From: Thermomucor indicae-seudaticae
Lineage: Eukaryota; Mucoromycota; Mucoromycetes; Mucorales; Lichtheimiaceae
Assembly (NCBI GenBank): GCA_000787465.1
Contig: JSYX01000048.1
Coordinates: 1-64,000, forward strand
Length of the DNA stretch: 64,000 nucleotides
Direction: 5' to 3'
Shown: positions 34,300 to 46,733 of the stretch, piece after piece
How the letters are laid out: each line of letters opens with the position of its first letter
How positions within the stretch are numbered: the stretch's first letter is position 1
Notes under the pieces: model-generated
Database searches by the model: none
The model's input: only the letters and a program-made list of their open reading frames with translations
Told to the model about the DNA's origin: nothing
Translations under genes and position numbers: made by a program

Positions 34300-36595
34300 A
34301 TGTCCAAGAAGACCACTTCAAACGCCTTCCAGCAATCAGCCGCCCAGCCGCCAGGACAGGCTCCACCTAAACGTGTGAAGGTTACGCTAGCATGTGTGGT
34401 CTGTCGCAAGAAAAAGGTCAAGTGCGACGGCATCCAGCCATCATGTTTACGCTGTAATTCGATGGGTCTTGCTTGCGAGTATTCTGACCCGCCTCGAAAA
34501 CGTGGACCGCCAAAGGGTTACATTGAGATCATAGAGAATCGAGCGCATCGCATCGAGTCTTTACTCTCTAAAGATCGGTCAAATGGTAGATGAAAAATGA
34601 AAAGGAGACGGTGATCTTGGTGTAGACTGACTTTGCATCCAGTCTGGGAACCCGCGGCCCCGCAGCAGCCTGGAACTGATAGAACGACATCTAGCTCGAC
34701 TATTCTCGCGGACGAGCATCGTTCAGTCAATAGCCTTATGGCGCCACCCAGCAACATTCTGCTGGACATTGTGTCTAATGCTGTAGCCGTTACAGCAGCA
34801 GTGCAGAACGAGACAAGCGACTACATGTCGCTAAACACGCCTGTACGTTTCAAACGTTATATATGATAAATGGAGACACAGACCACTGATAAGGTCCATT
34901 TATGAACATTTCTCTCTAGGGCAGCCGCGACAGGGACTATTGTCTCTTTTTAGCTAAGGAACAGGAATGGGTAGACAGCTTCTTTGCCCATTTCAACTTG
35001 TTTTTCCCGATCCTGTCTCGGCAGCATTTCCTGCATAGCCTGCAGTACAATCCGGAAGAACTGGACCCTCTCCTTTACAATGCGGTCCTGGCGCTTGGCC
35101 AACGTTATGCCGACGATCAAAGTCACGAGAACGCCGGCTGGCATTATTATAAACGTTGCCAGCAGATTCTGAATACGTCGTCCCATGACGATAATAATAT
35201 CACCTTGTCCAAGATCCAAGTAAGTGCAAACCGGCAGAATGTTTGGGCGACAACCTTTGTTTATTTCAATATACCCCAATTTAGGCCTTGGTAATCATGT
35301 GCTGGTATACCTTTGTGGCCGGAGACATGCAAGACTGCCGCACACTCCGCCAGCGCCTTGCAGGGGCCATCATGGACCTCCAGTTATACAGAGACCCGGA
35401 TTCGTCTCAAGGCATCATTATCACTGAACTTCGTCGTCGTGCATTCTGGGTTGCCTATGTTGTGATCCAATGGTTAACTTGCTGCATTGGGGACCCCGTG
35501 CTCAGCCTAAGCCAAGATACTATGTGGGATGTCAAGTGGCCACAGCTCGAAGACAGTCAATTGCAAGCTATAGACAGCCGAAAACTACTGCACCAACAGA
35601 GCGTACCCATGGACTATGCACTCCAAGTAACATCGTTTGCAGAGATGATCAGACTGGCGACCATCGTCGACGGATACTTTCGAGGATCCTCTACTGTGAA
35701 TTCAGCCTTGACCAACTGGTTTCTGAATCTGCCATCGTATCTTGAGTACGGCAAACCTGCTGACGATAGTCCACCTTCACCTATCACTCGTATCTATCAC
35801 ATGCTCTACTACACTGTCCAAATCATGCTGCATCGCACTTCAGACAATTTTGGAGTATGTGGCACAGCCGCGAATACCATTATTTACATTGCTGAACAAA
35901 TGACACAGTACAATCAAGAGAAGTACTTGATCAACACCTTCCCGCTTTCACTCACGCTCGCTGTGTCCGTGCATCTCGATCATGCTTTACGTCACGATAT
36001 GCCGGCCCGCATCAACCTTGGCAAGAGTATTCGCCTACTCAAAGAAACCAATTCTACGATGTTGTCAAGATCCGCTCTCAGCACTGCGCTTGATTCCTTT
36101 GTTTCTCAGAAATGCGGCATTGAATTAGACAACCAGACAGAAATGCAGTCAAGAGTCAATAATAAGCGGCGTCGCGAAGATGAAGAAGAACAAGTCGATT
36201 TGAACGACTTGCTCGGTCTCGAAACTGTCTGGAGCAACGATTATTATGATAATTGGTTATCTGATTTGGTCGGCTTGCCTGCTCAGCCTGTAATAATAAC
36301 AACAACTTCGGCGCAAGACACGCCCACTGGATCATCCTTTTCAGGTTCTCTATCATCGCCTAATTCTGCCACATACTCGCCGGCCCTTTCCTGCGATAAC
36401 CCTCCTCTATCGATCTCCTTCTCGTCGTCACCTTCAAAGGACGAATCGCCGAATGAGCAGCATCAACAATTATTTCAGCAACAGTACTTTGCTGCTGAAC
36501 CTTGTTTTGGCTCCTCTCTACCACCAACCATCGACATCTACGCTCTAACCATGTCACAAGACTTTATTGGTCTTGAATCCTACTTTATGGGATAA
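34300..36595 (+). CDS. Zn2Cys6 transcription factor with fungal-specific regulatory domain
   Basis: Exons 34300-34585, 34643-34842, 34920-35219 and 35285-36595; introns 57, 77, 65 nt; 698 aa. The zinc cluster has canonical spacing with cysteines at 32, 35, 42, 49, 52 and 59, flanked by basic residues, then a Pro/Arg-rich linker (PPRKRGPPKGY) and a short coiled segment. The fungal-specific transcription-factor domain follows from about residue 180: FFAHFNLFFPILSRQHF, the glutamine/alanine helix region, and ELRRRAFWVAYV, a landmark of that domain. The C-terminal 120 residues are acidic, Ser/Pro/Gln-rich, likely the activation region. No neighbouring pathway genes suggest its target. The T/C-rich leader lies directly ahead. 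Regulatory target and ligand are unknown. Confidence 0.92.
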
Positions 36596-38514
36596 AGTGG
36601 GCCTTTTGCCGCACCGCCATCTTTATACTTTGACACTCTCACTTTTTCTATTGTCTATAGTTATGCCGCTTGCACTTATGAACATAGTTAACACATCATA
36701 TCAAATCCCTTGCGCAATCGGATACTATGCTCTTTTTCATTCTCCCTTTTCTTTATCCTGGTGTCCATAATTTTTTCCTTACTTTTATAACCTTATTTTT
36801 CAAGTCTGTAACCGGGACCATATGTCTTGACGGTTTTATTGATTGCATTAAAGATGGGCTATCTGTTATACACACTACTGTCTTCTTTTCCGTTGCAGTG
36901 TCCGCTATTGATATTTTTCCCTTTACGCAATGAGCTAATTCCCTTTTTACGCCAAGCATATAGCATGATTTGCGTCAATCAGAAAACCACATTCGAACCG
37001 AATAAAGAAAGAGTATTTGTGCCCGAGGGATTACTTTGTATATACCATAATGTCAGGATTCAGAAATTCTACTTTTGTTTGTTGAGATGTGCACGTCTTG
37101 CACGTAGCTGTGACAATGGTCTTTTTTGGTTTCATTCATGCTTACGGATCACGGTGACGTATAACTGTCATCTTTTTGTTATAAAAAGCTGGTCTTGGAT
37201 ATGTGTCCGGGAGAGGATTTGGGACGAAGGTTGGCATACCTTGCGTTATATGCTATAGCATCCATCACCCAGAAATTTCCCATTCTTTTTCAATTGTCGC
37301 TGTCTACGGCGTTGCCGCTTGAGCCTTCGCCGTTCTTTTCGAGCTACTACTTCTTCGTCTGTTGTCTACTGTATTCGTTTTAATTTTTTCTGCCGTTTCT
37401 CTTCCTGTCGCCACTGTTGCAAAAGCTCCCTGTGCTGCTCTTCTGTGGGGGGGGCTGTCGCTGATATTTCCGCCATCTTCAGGAACATTTTGCATGCTTC
37501 AGTGACTCCAGATGGTATCGAGATAGATGCTATACGGAGATTTGCGAAGAACTGTTTCGGCCGTATAGATTCATGCACAAGAGCACCATTGTTATCCTGC
37601 TGCCAGGCTTGGGTATATTGCCAATACCGCTGAAGGCTGGATTTCCTGCTGTTACTCCCGTGGACAGAAGGATCACTACGGCGAAAAGGGCGGATTTTGC
37701 CAAAAACTCTGTACGACGTGAGGTCTATACTGCTGCAAGTCCGTAACTTGTGGAACCTGTAGGGCGGATTTCACCAAATCGCTCAGGAATCCGGCCCCCT
37801 CGCCTTCCCACCCGCTCTCTGGCCCGCCCAATCTTCGCCCTGGTGGACGTTTGCTTTAAGACTAGGGCGTATATTGAAGCCAAACTGAGTCTCCCAACAG
37901 CAATCAGCCCATGTTCCTTGCAAAACAAGTCGAGTTGCACCTCATTCCGCACCACTAGGTGTTGGTGTGGAAACGAACGTTGTAGCCGATCAAGGTACCC
38001 TTCAACGCTCTATCAAACGGAAGTATGTGCATTGCTGTTACAGACGGACCCAAAAATGTCCTTTCCTGGTAACATTCGGCAGTTTGATTTGCATTTTCTT
38101 GATAGTACGAAAGCTGATCGAGTGCCTCCATATTTCTTGAGCACGATTTTTCGACGTGAATCACTCGGCGTTGTCACTCATTTCTGCTTTTTCTCATTCA
38201 TCTTCCGAACTTCGTTTACCCCTTAGTAAAGGTCGATACTGAAATTGGTCCCTTTACCACCCTGACTATAAAGCTCAAACTTCGGCCGAGGATGAAGTGA
38301 AAGCCGATTGGATAGTTGAAGTATAAAACAATATCTGATTTGCTGATGGAACCTATTCGGGACTATAAACCGTACGATCATTGGCCGGTTGGACTCACCG
38401 TTCCGATCGTGAAGAGTAACATTGAAGTTCGGACTTGGAAATTTCAGAGGGGCTCATTTGCCCTGTGGGCCTTGAAGTCGAAGCCTTCCTCTTTTTCTGC
38501 CTACGTGAAAAGCA
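36596..38514. other. 1.9 kb gap ahead of the ribosomal protein gene
   Basis: No intact gene. Overlapping frames at 36827-37258 and 37304-37633 lack conserved motifs; the minus frame at 37366-37578 codes a basic helical peptide. At 37725-38025 the minus strand holds an open stretch of about 95 codons with balanced composition (VQLDLFCKEHGLIAVGRL), which may be an eroded coding fragment. The right end is the eL8 promoter. Confidence 0.4.
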
Positions 38515-39545
38515 ATGGTATATATCGAGCGAAAGCCATTGACAGAAAGATGAGGAAACGGTGGGAAAGGACATGGATGGATGGATTCAGTTATGGATGG
38601 AGCAACAAAAGGGGGGATACGTCGAGTATATATATTCCTGGGTACCTCGGTCTGCCAGGGCCGTGAATGAGCGAATGGACGGAACGCAACGATAGACGAT
38701 CGATGAGCAATTTATTGAAACATTTATTTTTTGTTTTCTGAGTATAGGCCCCAGCCAAGAAGTCCACCGGAAAGAAGGTCGCTCCTGCCCCGTTTGCCGC
38801 CAAGGGTAAGCAGGCCACGAAGGCCCCCGCTAACCCTCTCATTGAGAAGCGTCCCAAGAACTTCGGCATTGGCCAGGACATTCAGCCCAAGCGCGATGTG
38901 TCCCGTTTCGTCAAGTGGCCCGCTTACGTCCGTCTTCAGCGCCAAAAGAAGATCATTTACCAGCGCTTGAAGGTGCCTCCAGCCATTAACCAGTTCACCA
39001 AGACCTTGGACAAGAACACGGCTACTCAGCTCTTCAAGCTCCTGAACAAGTACCGCCCTGAAACCAAGGTTGAGAAGCGCGAACGTCTTCGGGCTCTTGC
39101 CGCTGCTAAGGCCGAGGGCAAGGAGGTTATGCAGACCGACAAGCCTATCGTCGTCAAGTACGGTTTGAACCACGTCACGACCTTGATCGAACAAAAGAAG
39201 GCTCAGTTGGTTGTGATTGCTGACGACGTTGACCCGATCGAGTTGGTTATCTTCTTGCCTGCTCTGTGCCGCAAGATGGGTGTGCCCTACTGCATTGTCA
39301 AGAGCAAGGCTCGTCTGGGTACTGTTGTCCACAAGAAGACCGCCACGGCTCTTGCCATCACCGAGGTCAAGGATGCCGACAAGGCTGAGTTGGCTACCCT
39401 TGTTTCGGCTATCAAAGCTAACTTCAACGACAAGTGGGATGAAGTCCGTCGTCAATGGGGTGGCGGCATTAACGGTCCCAAGTCGCAGGCTCGTCTTGCT
39501 AAGCGCGCTGCCGCTGCTGCCAAGGAAGTGGCTGCTCGTCAGTAA
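38515..39545 (+). CDS. RPL8: 60S ribosomal protein eL8 (L7a/L8)
   Basis: Exon 2, 38748-39545, codes the whole protein but the initiator: it begins [10 protein letters not shown] in phase 0 right after a TATAG acceptor. The only fitting start is an ATG at 38515-38517 followed directly by a GTATAT donor, so exon 1 would be just the start codon and the intron 230 nt. Total 266 aa, normal for fungi. Landmarks: [24 protein letters not shown] split by eye into family blocks, [22 protein letters not shown] (the L7Ae RNA-binding fold), [12 protein letters not shown] and [11 protein letters not shown]. The protein sits in the large subunit and contacts 25S rRNA. Codon use is strongly biased to C-ending and few codons, unlike the neighbours, as expected for a very highly expressed gene. 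Confidence 0.93.
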
Positions 39546-40667
39546 AACAAATCGCTTGTTGTGTCACACTAATAAACTCCTTCTGTTTTGTAATGTTCCT
39601 TTCCAACATTTACTGGCTACCTTTTCATGATAACTTGAGGACGGCGTTTGAGCAATTCATGAAGTTTGCGGGCACGAATGCACACGATTTGGAATCGCGT
39701 TTGCTGCAGTTCTCGGCGTTGATGCTACATGTTTTTAGGTTGCGTATCATCATAGTCTGCTTGAATAGAAAATGCCTTACAATACGTTTGTTTTGTCGCG
39801 AATGATCGTTTAAGTAACTATCGGATCTTTTGAAAATGACAGGATGTCCTGTCGGGGATGCTGCTTTGGATCAAACACATGCAGCTTCTCACAACTGTTA
39901 AGCTCAAGTCAAAAGGCAAGCATGAGTGATATGGCGACGCGGGCGTCGTCTCCTCTTTGCGTGACCATCATTGATTGTTCGCTGCCAGCGTCTACTATTG
40001 TTAGAACTGCTCCGGCATGATATTTGTTGCAGAATATGGGAGTAAGAATCGTTTGAAGCTAACCATTGAGATATCATGGGGATTAAATTTAGAGGTCCTC
40101 TTGTCGTGAATAATAACTAGCGCACTGGGAAATCCAAATTAAGTGCTAACAGACAGCAGCGAGACTGGGGATGATTTGCCCGCGCATTTGTCACATGGCA
40201 ACGGGTCACAGCTAGTTTTGTTAGTTTCTAACGGTACAGCCTGTGAGGCATTCCGAACTCTCCATGTTCATCTTGTACACCATTAGTACCCGTATTTTAC
40301 ATTCGCTTCAAGTTGATTATAGAATAGCCGACACCCTTTTTCTGCCGTCTTGCCATGAAGAAGTTAACGTACAAGATAGTAATATGTACGCGATTGGCCA
40401 AAACCACTCGAATGTCATATCGAGTAAATACGCAATCGAATTGTCGATATATCGCTGCACGGTTAGAGGAAACTGCTCAGCTGGGAGTTACTTTTTATAG
40501 AGAAGATATAAATCCTGCTTTAGTGACAAGAATAACCCCCACACTTTTCCATTCGTTATGTGAATTCTGAAGACGGATCCGCGCTATCGGACGAGGATAA
40601 ACTCCGTCCCCTTCGCCCATTGTCCCATAGTCTCTCCTCCACTTTGTAATTCACAGATTTCTCCGAG
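39546..40667. other. Intergenic spacer
   Basis: About 1.1 kb. The plus frame at 39593-39805 holds a short peptide of ordinary protein composition (LRTAFEQFMKFAGTNAHDLE) with no partner exon that I can find; it may be a gene remnant. Nothing else is supported. Confidence 0.4.
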
Positions 40668-41552
40668 ATGCCTCGATTATACGATGAAGAACCACGATCG
40701 ATATTTGTATTTCCCAATGTATTCCGTTTACTTTCACACAAGGCGCGACAAATAGGAGTCTATTCTGCAGGCGTGCTGGTAAATGAGGGAAAAGGGCATT
40801 TACATGGTGTATTGTTCCTTTGTACAAGCTTAACGATTGGTTCCTTTTATTACAAAGTTTGCTCTTGGTTGGTGGGCTTTTATTGACGCCCTCGTAATCT
40901 CTTCCCAATCGCCTCCAGCAGCCATTGCTCGGATGCAGTTTGAAGACTGGGTCTCTGGCATTCTGTCGACTCTAGGAATGATAGTGTCAGTACGTTGCCT
41001 GAAGAAAATTCATTTTACGGGTGGACTGATTATATAGCGCATTTCGCCTTCTCTTGATGAATAGCATAAACCTGCTTGACAAGCAACGATTACGTGATGA
41101 TGATACATATGGGTCTTATGGCAACAGCCTCGCGTGGAAAGCGCGATTGTTTCTGTTTCTCGGGTTTGCCTTAATTGCAGGTGGCCTTGCAGGATCATTC
41201 GTGAGTTTGCAGGGATTTGGTCAAGGAGGAACTGGTTCTGATACTGGACGTTTTGTGTTAGTGTGTCCTGATTATAAAGTACCTTGTCTATTTTGATGGA
41301 GCCAAACCGTATACGTACTATGGCGCGGCAGAAGTCGTGCAATGCGGCCTGATAATGATTAGGTACGTTATAGACTACTGAACAAGAGGTGATAAGGTAT
41401 TGAAAAATCATGTGGCCGTTATTTTTAGTACGGCTATTCTGTGGGTAGCGCAGAACACTCAAGATGTAGGTCGATGAAATGAAGAAGGTATTAGGGGATT
41501 GCTAAACAATTCTGGTTAATCTTAGGAATATGGATATAACGTTCGACTATAA
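40668..41552 (+). CDS. VPS68: VPS68/TMEM50 four-helix membrane protein
   Basis: Six exons: 40668-40778, 40858-40985, 41065-41200, 41280-41362, 41429-41465, 41526-41552; 173 aa. Four membrane helices are visible: in SAGVLFALGWWAFIDALVIS, WVSGILSTLGMIVINLLD, LFLFLGFALIAGG and GLIMISTAILWVAQN. The end (NTQDEYGYN and a short basic tail) is the family signature. In yeast Vps68 works with Vps55 at late endosomes in sorting to the vacuole. The first three introns happen to be 79 nt each, though unlike in sequence. The last exon is nine codons including the stop, found because it restores the conserved end. Confidence 0.92.
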
Positions 41553-42142
41553 AATAAACAACGGTTTAAACGTCCTTGTCAATGTAGCGATTAAGCTTGC
41601 AGCATGCAACGAGATTTACCTTGCAGCATATATGGCGATGGTGGTACAACAATCCATGATCTGATCCGCGTTTCAGTTCTGGAATGAAATAAAAGCGGAT
41701 AGCCTGTCTGTGTTTGAACGAGGCTCGATTCCATTGACGCACTGGGCCTTGTGTGACATCTTGTGTCTCAGGGCAATAATTGGTGTCGCCACCCGACAGT
41801 CGCTTCTGAATGCAATGTAAGGGGGGATGAAGAAATCGTAAACTTGCTCATACAAGGAGTATATATGAAGGCATTATCAAAGAGTCCCTTAATGATTTTT
41901 CTACTGCCCTGCGCCAGGAACTTATTGATTCTTCGGGCCAGACCCTGTGTTAGCATGGACGCGAACTCCGTTCCCCCAAGAAAATGTACCATCCAATTTC
42001 ACGCGGGCGAGACTATATCCACTATAATCTCCTTTTCTCCACAATTCTCATCCTTTTCCTTTTCTCAAATTTCTTTTCTCGACGATTCTTACAACAGTGG
42101 GCCAGTACGTAGGGCCTCGTTTTTCCAACCTTTCCTTTCTTC
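41553..42142. other. Intergenic spacer with possible element fragment
   Basis: About 590 bases. Around 41742-41766 a short stretch closely resembles one at 33218-33241 (see findings). The right end is T/C-rich leader of the RasGAP gene. Confidence 0.4.
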
Positions 42143-45086
42143 ATGACCTTGAACACAAGTGTAATGACCGATCGACGCAGTGGAATGATCCAATCGTTTG
42201 GTTACTCGCAGACCAGTACCATTGTCGGCAGGGCAGTGGCTGCAGCAGCTGCCAACAATCACCACCATTCAATAAGGCGCGGTGGCGGTCGAGGCTCCAA
42301 ACGCTATTCAGTCTCTGCTTTTTATTCCATGGCAGCTGAACAAGATGTCGAAGTAGAAGACGAACTAGCTAGAGGTTAGCCCATCTGCATAGCGATAACA
42401 GACAAGTACTTCCAGTAACAAGAGAAACATACAGCTCAGAAAAAGCTTCGTGAGTTGAAATCCAAGATATCGACACAGTCTAAAAAGAACTTCATGCTTG
42501 AGCGCGATGTGCGCTTTTTGGACTCTCGCATCGCACTTCTTATTCAGAACCGGATGGCTCTTGATGAAGTAGGTAGTTTAGCCTACCTTGCCGACACGAC
42601 GAAAAAGAAACATGAGGAACTAATACGAGAGGGACAAAAAATAATAGCAAAACGAGGTCGCGTCTCATCTTGAAGAGAATGAGGATGAAAACTTTGACCA
42701 TTACCCAGATGATCGCAAAATGCAACAGTACGGCAATCTATTCTTTTTACTGCAAAGCGAGCCACGTCATATCGCTACCTTGTGTCGTCTTGTGAGCTTG
42801 GCGGAAATCGACACTTTGCTACAGACAGTTATGTTTACGCTGTACGGAAATCAATATGAGAGTCGGGAGGAGCATCTCTTACTGACCATGTTCCAGGTAA
42901 TAGAATACCAGATGGGTGATGGTGGAGATAAAGAGCATTAAAAAAATCTTACCACGATATGTATATAGAATGTCTTGGCTGCTCAATTTGAGACTACATC
43001 CGAGTTCACCTCACTATTGCGTGCTAATACGCCAGTATCACGGATGATGACGACTTATACGCGACGTGGACCCGGTCAATCCTATCTAAAATCCGTACTG
43101 TCCGACAAGATCAATGATCTGATCGAGCAAAGGGATCTGAATCTCCAGATCAATCCGCTAAAGGCACGTGAAATGCTGTCTATTTGAAGAGGCGTTCGTT
43201 GACCGGCATGTATATGTATAACAGGTACAAGAAGAGCTACTGGAACAAATGGAGCTTGAAAACGGTGAGCTTCCAGAGGGTGTATCAAAGAGTGCGACCG
43301 CAGAAGAGGCTGCAGCAGATCCACGAGTGCAAGCTCTTATTAAGCCGCGATTGAAGGAACTCATGAATATCGCCAACTCGTTCTTAACAACCATTATCGA
43401 TTCGTTGGAAGAAGTGCCATACGGTATCCGGTGGATTTGCAAACAGATTCGATCATTGACAAAGCGAAAATATCCGGACGCATCCGAGTATGCGATTTCG
43501 TCGCTTATTGGCGGTTTCTTCTTTCTGCGATTCGTGAACCCGGCTATTGTAACTCCACAAGCCTATATGCTAGTGGATGGCATCCCAAGCAATAACCCTC
43601 GCACTACCTTGACCCTGGTAAGTCAAGTCGATAGCATTTATCGGACAAGATACTTATGAATTACTTAGATTGCGAAGATGCTGCAAAATCTTGCCAACAA
43701 ACCGACTTACGCAAAAGAAGCATACATGATTCCGACCAATCCATTCGTGGAAAGCAATAAGCAAAGGATCAACAAATTTCTGAACGATTTGTGCGAAGTT
43801 GGAGACTTTTACGAGTCGCTCGAGATGGACCAGTATATGGCATTATCGAAAAGGGATATTGTCATCAATATCACCCCCAATGAGATCTACAACACCCAGG
43901 CTCTTTTGCAGCAACATTTGGACGTGCTAGCGGCTAAAGAAACAGATCACCTACGTATTCTGATGAACGAAGTCGGACCAGCGCCGCCGCAAGTTCCTAG
44001 GAAAGACAATAAACCTATCGAATTGCCCCTGTTCAGTCGATGGGAAATGCCAATACAAGGTAACACAATTACGGTAACAATCATGTCTCTTTATATAGCA
44101 AGCTGATTTCTCGAGACGAACTTAGACCTTACAACAACACTCATGTCCGAGAACAACATTACACAGAACGATATTCTGTATATGGAAGCGAAAGCTATCT
44201 TTGTGCAACTGATTCGCTCGTTACCGCACCTGGCGCGGCAGCCATTGAACCTGCAGCGCATTGCCGAGACGGCTGGTACCGCCAATGACGCTCAACTGGT
44301 GCGCAAGGGCATCAAGGTCAAGGAAATGCTGCGGGAACTCGAGGAAGCTGGCGTGATCGATAAACGTGACGGATACCGAATATTGGTGGAAGAGATCACG
44401 CAGGAGCTTGCACACTTGGGTGACCTGAAGGTCAAAGTGATGGAAGAGATCCGATCCTTGGAAAGCGTGTACAAGACGATTCAGGACCATAACAACTACC
44501 TAAAGAGTCAGCTAGAAAGTTACAAGGCGTATCTGCAAAACGTGCGGATCCAGAGCGGTGGAGGCGATAAGTCAAACAAAAAGCAAGTTGGAATAGGCGT
44601 GCAGGTCACGGACGGTAAAGTTAAGCAGAAGCCTGCAAAGGTGCATTTGCAAGGACCGGTCAAGTTCACTCATCAGCAGCTTGAGCGTGATGGCATCATT
44701 GCGGAAACAGAAGTACCAGAGTACAGGTGGGTAGGAACAATTTGATAGAAAACGCGTGAATTAACTGAAGAATTCTGTCCCATGCAAACAGGCGAAACAA
44801 CATCTTTTTAACCATATCGTCACCTATTCCTGGAACGTTTATCATATCGTTGCACTATAAAGGTAAGTTAGGATTAGCTTTAGAGAAAAAAGATAGAGCA
44901 AACCCTCATACTGAATGTCAATAACTAGGTCGAGATAAACCTATTCTCGAAATCGATCTAAAATTGGACGATCTTTTGGAGAAGCAGCAGGATAATGTAC
45001 AGCTTTTGGACCTGGAATACATTAAACTCAACGTAAACAAAACATTACAACTATTGACGAAAACCTTCCTGGGAAAGAATAGGTAA
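42143..45086 (+). CDS. gap1: IQGAP-related Ras GTPase-activating protein (S. pombe Gap1 type)
   Basis: Exons 42143-42374, 42435-42568, 42657-42896, 42969-43163, 43225-43617, 43669-44059, 44126-44726, 44792-44862, 44929-45086; 804 aa. A short coiled N-terminal part leads to the RasGAP domain ([65 protein letters not shown]) and a RasGAP C-terminal domain with coiled coil. It lacks the CH and IQ parts of full IQGAPs, as in S. pombe Gap1, which turns Ras1 off. The fourth intron (43164-43224) starts with GCACGT, a GC-AG intron. The second intron (88 nt) is less sure: its sequence is also open in frame. A last small exon 45135-45153 after a GTAAAT donor is possible, replacing the stop at 45084-45086. 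Confidence 0.88.
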
Positions 45087-45459
45087 ATAACCACAAGTCA
45101 GCTCAACTTTGACTTGCTTCTAACCTCTTTATAGGACCGGTTTCTTCTCGTAAAGAAAAACACCTCTTTATCCTTGCGGATCCGCTTCTCCCCTTTTCCT
45201 CTCTTCCGTCATTTTATCATATGTCCTACGCCTTTCTCATTTCATTATTGGTCCCCTTAGTTTATAGTCTTCGAAAATTCTCCATACATTCTCATGGGTT
45301 GGTTTTCCCATCAAGCAAAATATGACGGAAGCTCTCTATTACAGCGTTCTATCAATACAAGCTACTGATAATATGCGTAACTTGTCAGGAAGGGGAGTCG
45401 ATATTCTCTGCTCAAATTTCAACCGGATCATTCTTTTTCCGAGGTTTGAACTTTTTGAC
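45087..45459 (+). promoter_or_regulatory. Promoter region of TAN1
   Basis: A 373-base, T/C-rich gap between two tandem genes. The TAN1 frame is open from 45322, but the first residues there are unlike the family, so this part is taken as leader. It also holds the possible last exon of the RasGAP gene at 45135-45153. Confidence 0.4.
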
Positions 45460-46453
45460 ATGGCCACAACGGAAAAGGAATCAAATCAGAGCCTGAAGCG
45501 GCCAGCAGAGGAAGAAAGCACGGACGTCAGTGCCAAAAAGAAGGCGAAGACCAACACGATTCCAATTGTGCGCGGCAAGTTCAAAGGTCGATGGCTTGCC
45601 AAACATGCGACTCTGTTGAAACGCAGTGATTCGGCATGCGGTGTTTTGGTTTCAAGCAACATCCATTCGGAAACGCGAGCTTTGGTAAATGGCCGGTACC
45701 ACGGAACAGAAGACACGAAGGGGCGCTAATAGACAATAAAAGGGTCAAGTGCAGCGCTTACTAGATACATATGCACCTATTTTGTTTCCTGACCACACCG
45801 TGACCTGGGAACGATACACTGGCGAACTGGATGTACCAGATCTTGACGCTGAAGAAGCAGAAGAAGAGGAAGAAAACATGAACAAGGATAAAAAGGATAA
45901 GCGCTTTCAGGCAGTCGATGCAGCTTGTGCAGGCCTGATATTCTATCGTTTCCGGATCAATGTCCGGCCAACCGCGTTTATTGCTCGTCTGATGGAGCAT
46001 CTGGCTCAGTTACCAAACCTTGAGCAAGAACTGCGCACGATCCGGCACTGTGCGCGTTGGATACCTCTCGATTATATTTGTCCGGCAACCACAGACCGAA
46101 TGAAACCATGCTTTGAGCGAATGTCTCAGGAACAATTGGTCAACCAAGATGAAGGCAAAACGGTGGCTATTGTGACAGAAGTCAGAAACCAGATATCACT
46201 CAACAAGGAGAGCATCATTCAACTCATTGCCCCGTTGATACCACCAAAGTTTAAGCAAGTTTAGATAAGAAAATGGAACTGAGAGAGGAAAAGAAGAGCT
46301 GATTGATGGTTTTCTTTCAATAGGGTTGACCTCAAGAAGCCTGATCTGGTGATCTTTGTCACCGTCTTCAAAAGCGTATGCGGCATGAGTGTGCTGCCTC
46401 AATACTATGAGCGCAAAAAGTATAACATGGTCGCGTTCCTCAAAGACAAGTAG
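45460..46453 (+). CDS. TAN1: THUMP-domain tRNA acetylation adaptor TAN1
   Basis: Exons 45460-45684, 45755-46254 and 46324-46453; 284 aa, the usual size of Tan1/THUMPD1. Tan1 presents tRNA to the acetyltransferase Kre33/NAT10 for N4-acetylcytidine at position 12 of tRNA Leu and Ser. A Lys/Glu-rich N-terminus precedes the conserved block (GVLVSSN near residue 60). An acidic insert follows. The THUMP domain shows RHCARWIPLDYICPAT, then the strand/helix NKESIIQLIAPLIPPKF and the closing KPDLVIFVTVFKSVCGMSVL. The second intron (46255-46323) begins GCAAGT: only this GC donor restores FKVDLKKPDLV, the conserved join. The start at 45460 was chosen because upstream residues are hydrophobic and unlike the family. 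Confidence 0.92.
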
Positions 46454-46733
46454 ATGGAATACCAGATTACTACAAAGATTTATAACACTACAGTGTAAAC
46501 GGGCACAAAAAAAGGATCATATAACGCAATACAAAAATAGAGTTTGTAGAAAGAAGAGGTATCCATAGGCTACAAATACATAGCTACCAAGCTATAAAAG
46601 AAAAAGATTGTGCTTTCGCAAAAAAAAAAGCCGCGCAAAGAAAAAGAAAGAAAAAGGATATTTAATAATCTATAACAAAAGTAAATGAGCACGGTTGCGA
46701 AAGATATTGATAGCAAATAAGAACTTACTCAGT

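Noticed and set aside
38518..38747. Box C/D snoRNA inside the eL8 intron
   Set aside because: GATGAG- and CTGA-like words occur, but the D box lies against the acceptor and no terminal stem or guide was evident.
40779..41279. Three VPS68 introns of exactly 79 nt, possible intron duplication
   Set aside because: Their sequences are not alike beyond splice sites; equal length looks like coincidence.
46500..46670. A-rich stretch as a retroposon poly(A) tail
   Set aside because: It lies between two convergent stop codons and fits ordinary 3' flank; no element body or target duplication was seen.
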